A stretch of DNA of 64,000 nucleotides from Nicotiana tabacum (taxonomy: Eukaryota; Streptophyta; Magnoliopsida; Solanales; Solanaceae): the NCBI RefSeq assembly GCF_000715075.1, contig NC_134085.1:136166060-136230059 (forward strand), read 5' to 3'. Shown piece by piece: positions 62,604-64,000 of this stretch (its first letter is position 1; the number at the start of each line of letters is the position of its first letter). A program made the position numbers and the translations under genes. Under the pieces are notes generated by a model. It searched no databases. It saw only the letters and a program-made list of their open reading frames with translations, and had not been told where the DNA came from.

Positions 62604-64000
62604 TGTCACGACCCAAACTGGAGGGCCATGACTAGCACCCGACCATACTTGCCGAGCACCAACGTACATTTTATCTAACCTTTTTTTTAATTATCTTTTA
62701 GGGATGACGAGATCAATATAAATGGTAGACCTGGATCATGGACAACCAACAATAAAATATGATGGCATGAACATACATAGCAGGGAATGACCAGACAATC
62801 AAGAAACTACATATAATGTATGAGCTACCACACTACCATGAAAGACTATATAACAAAAACTAGCCGACAAGGCATACCAAACTATACATGAGTCGACACT
62901 TGTCTATGAGCCTCTAAATGAACATAAGTGCTGCAACATAGCCGGAACAGGTCCCCGACATACCCATAATGTCTATAACAAAAATGCATACCAAGACCAC
63001 GGCAAGTCCGGAGAAGGGATCTCGCCAATCACTGCTGAACTGGAAAACCTACTGTGGTGGGGGAGCTGCACCTGCCTATCAATTAGGGCTTGTAGCACGA
63101 CATGCAGTGTCCACAAAAAAAGGACATCAGTACGAATAAAGTACTGAGTATGTAAGGCAGGGAACCATAAATACGAACAGTAATGTAAGTAGGGATAAAG
63201 AATATACAACCTGGAACATCTGAGTACCTCTAAGGGCTACTGACATGAAATGCATGATACATATGTATGTATACATAAACTTTTAAAACATATGCCTCTG
63301 TGGGCATCATCATCATCATATCGTACCCAGCCATAGTAGGCTTGGTAAAAACATACCCGGCCGTTATAAGGCTCGGTAGAATCGTACCCGGTCATGTGGA
63401 GCTCGGCAAAACGCAACTGATCAGTGGTTCCACAATATGTGCCGTACCCGGCCGACTATAGCGCGGCTCGGTAGAGTAAAATAGATACATATATATAATG
63501 CATGCTCGACTCATGGAATCACATTCTAAACCTTTCGGAGTGACGTAAGTTCGGTATCCTCTATACACGTTATTAGGACCAACTCTTCATTACGAATCTT
63601 ATAAGAATCAGAAAGTACCAACAACATTTAAGAATAAGAGAAGCAACATTAACATCAATCGTTCCATAAGAGGGAAAGCAATGTAAGTACTGCTAGCTTC
63701 TAAGAGTAGAGTATCTTTGGAAGCTCGTTCATTACATTATGTACCATCGGAGTCGTGCAAAAGAAGAAAAGGGATAGCCTCACATACCTTGTATATACTT
63801 CCCCAATCGCAAGCTATGCAATTGTCACAACTCCTTAGTCTACAATAAGAGAAACGATACTATCGTTATCATTTAAGCGTCATAACTATTATGTATCGAC
63901 CACAACCTATTTTACGTTGAAACGGACAACACCTCCCCTATATATATGACTTCACACCATTCCAAACAATCACCAAACAGCCCAAACAACATCAATAATA
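62604..64000 (-). repeat. 5' LTR of element E (partial)
   Basis: Begins TGTCACGACCC and is very similar to 54,828-56,220. The window ends before the segment where the E and C LTRs differ. Confidence 0.88.

Larger units (their letters stand above)
54828..64000 (-). mobile_element. Element E: decayed relative of element C (runs off window)
   Basis: 3' LTR 54,828-57,346, internal region 57,347-62,603, and 5' LTR from 62,604 to the window end. Same gene order, primer site and protein family as element C, but with many more stops and frameshifts. Confidence 0.9.

Overview
This window is plant nuclear DNA, most likely from a Solanaceae species (a Nicotiana-like genome is my guess, at low confidence). 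The reasons are a 14-exon GT-AG spliced gene, tRNA-derived SINEs, Ty3/Gypsy retrotransposons of two lineages, hAT and Mutator elements, and no bacterial-style operon. By my reading about 7.7 kb (27,940-35,679) is a gene island and the rest is transposon sequence inserted into other transposon sequence.

Layout. 1-13,897: the 5' part of a minus-strand Tat/Ogre-type retrotransposon (element A) with a 4.1 kb LTR, a tRNA-Arg-like primer site, an extra ORF upstream of gag, and a 3.55 kb internal tandem duplication that repeats half of that ORF plus gag. Element A sits inside the 3' LTR of a second, related element B (13,898-27,939, minus strand). B keeps gag and the end of integrase but has lost protease, reverse transcriptase and RNase H; its long 3' untranslated region holds several tandem arrays. 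27,940-35,679: a complete 557-codon MurC-like gene (UDP-N-acetylmuramate--L-alanine ligase family) on the minus strand, with SINEs in two introns. 35,688-51,256: a four-level nest with a target-site duplication at each level: outer hAT (ATTAAAAC), inner hAT-like element (AGAAAAAT/AGGAAAAT), solo LTR (TTCAT), and a complete 10.66 kb chromodomain Ty3/Gypsy element C (CTGAC). 51,267-52,613: a Mutator-like non-autonomous element with ~200 bp inverted ends and a 9-bp duplication. 52,631-54,827: two LTR fragments. 54,828-64,000: element E, an older relative of C, cut off by the window edge.

No retroelement reading frame here is intact. All carry stops or frameshifts, many explained by C-to-T change. 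The MurC-like gene is the only gene that looks functional: all 13 introns have GT-AG borders, every junction keeps frame, and the Mur ligase motifs are present.

The most unusual signal is a ~50-nt sequence that recurs seven times in the untranslated parts of elements A and B. It can fold into a two-stem hairpin in which the inner stem, and once the outer stem, change on both sides so that pairing is kept.
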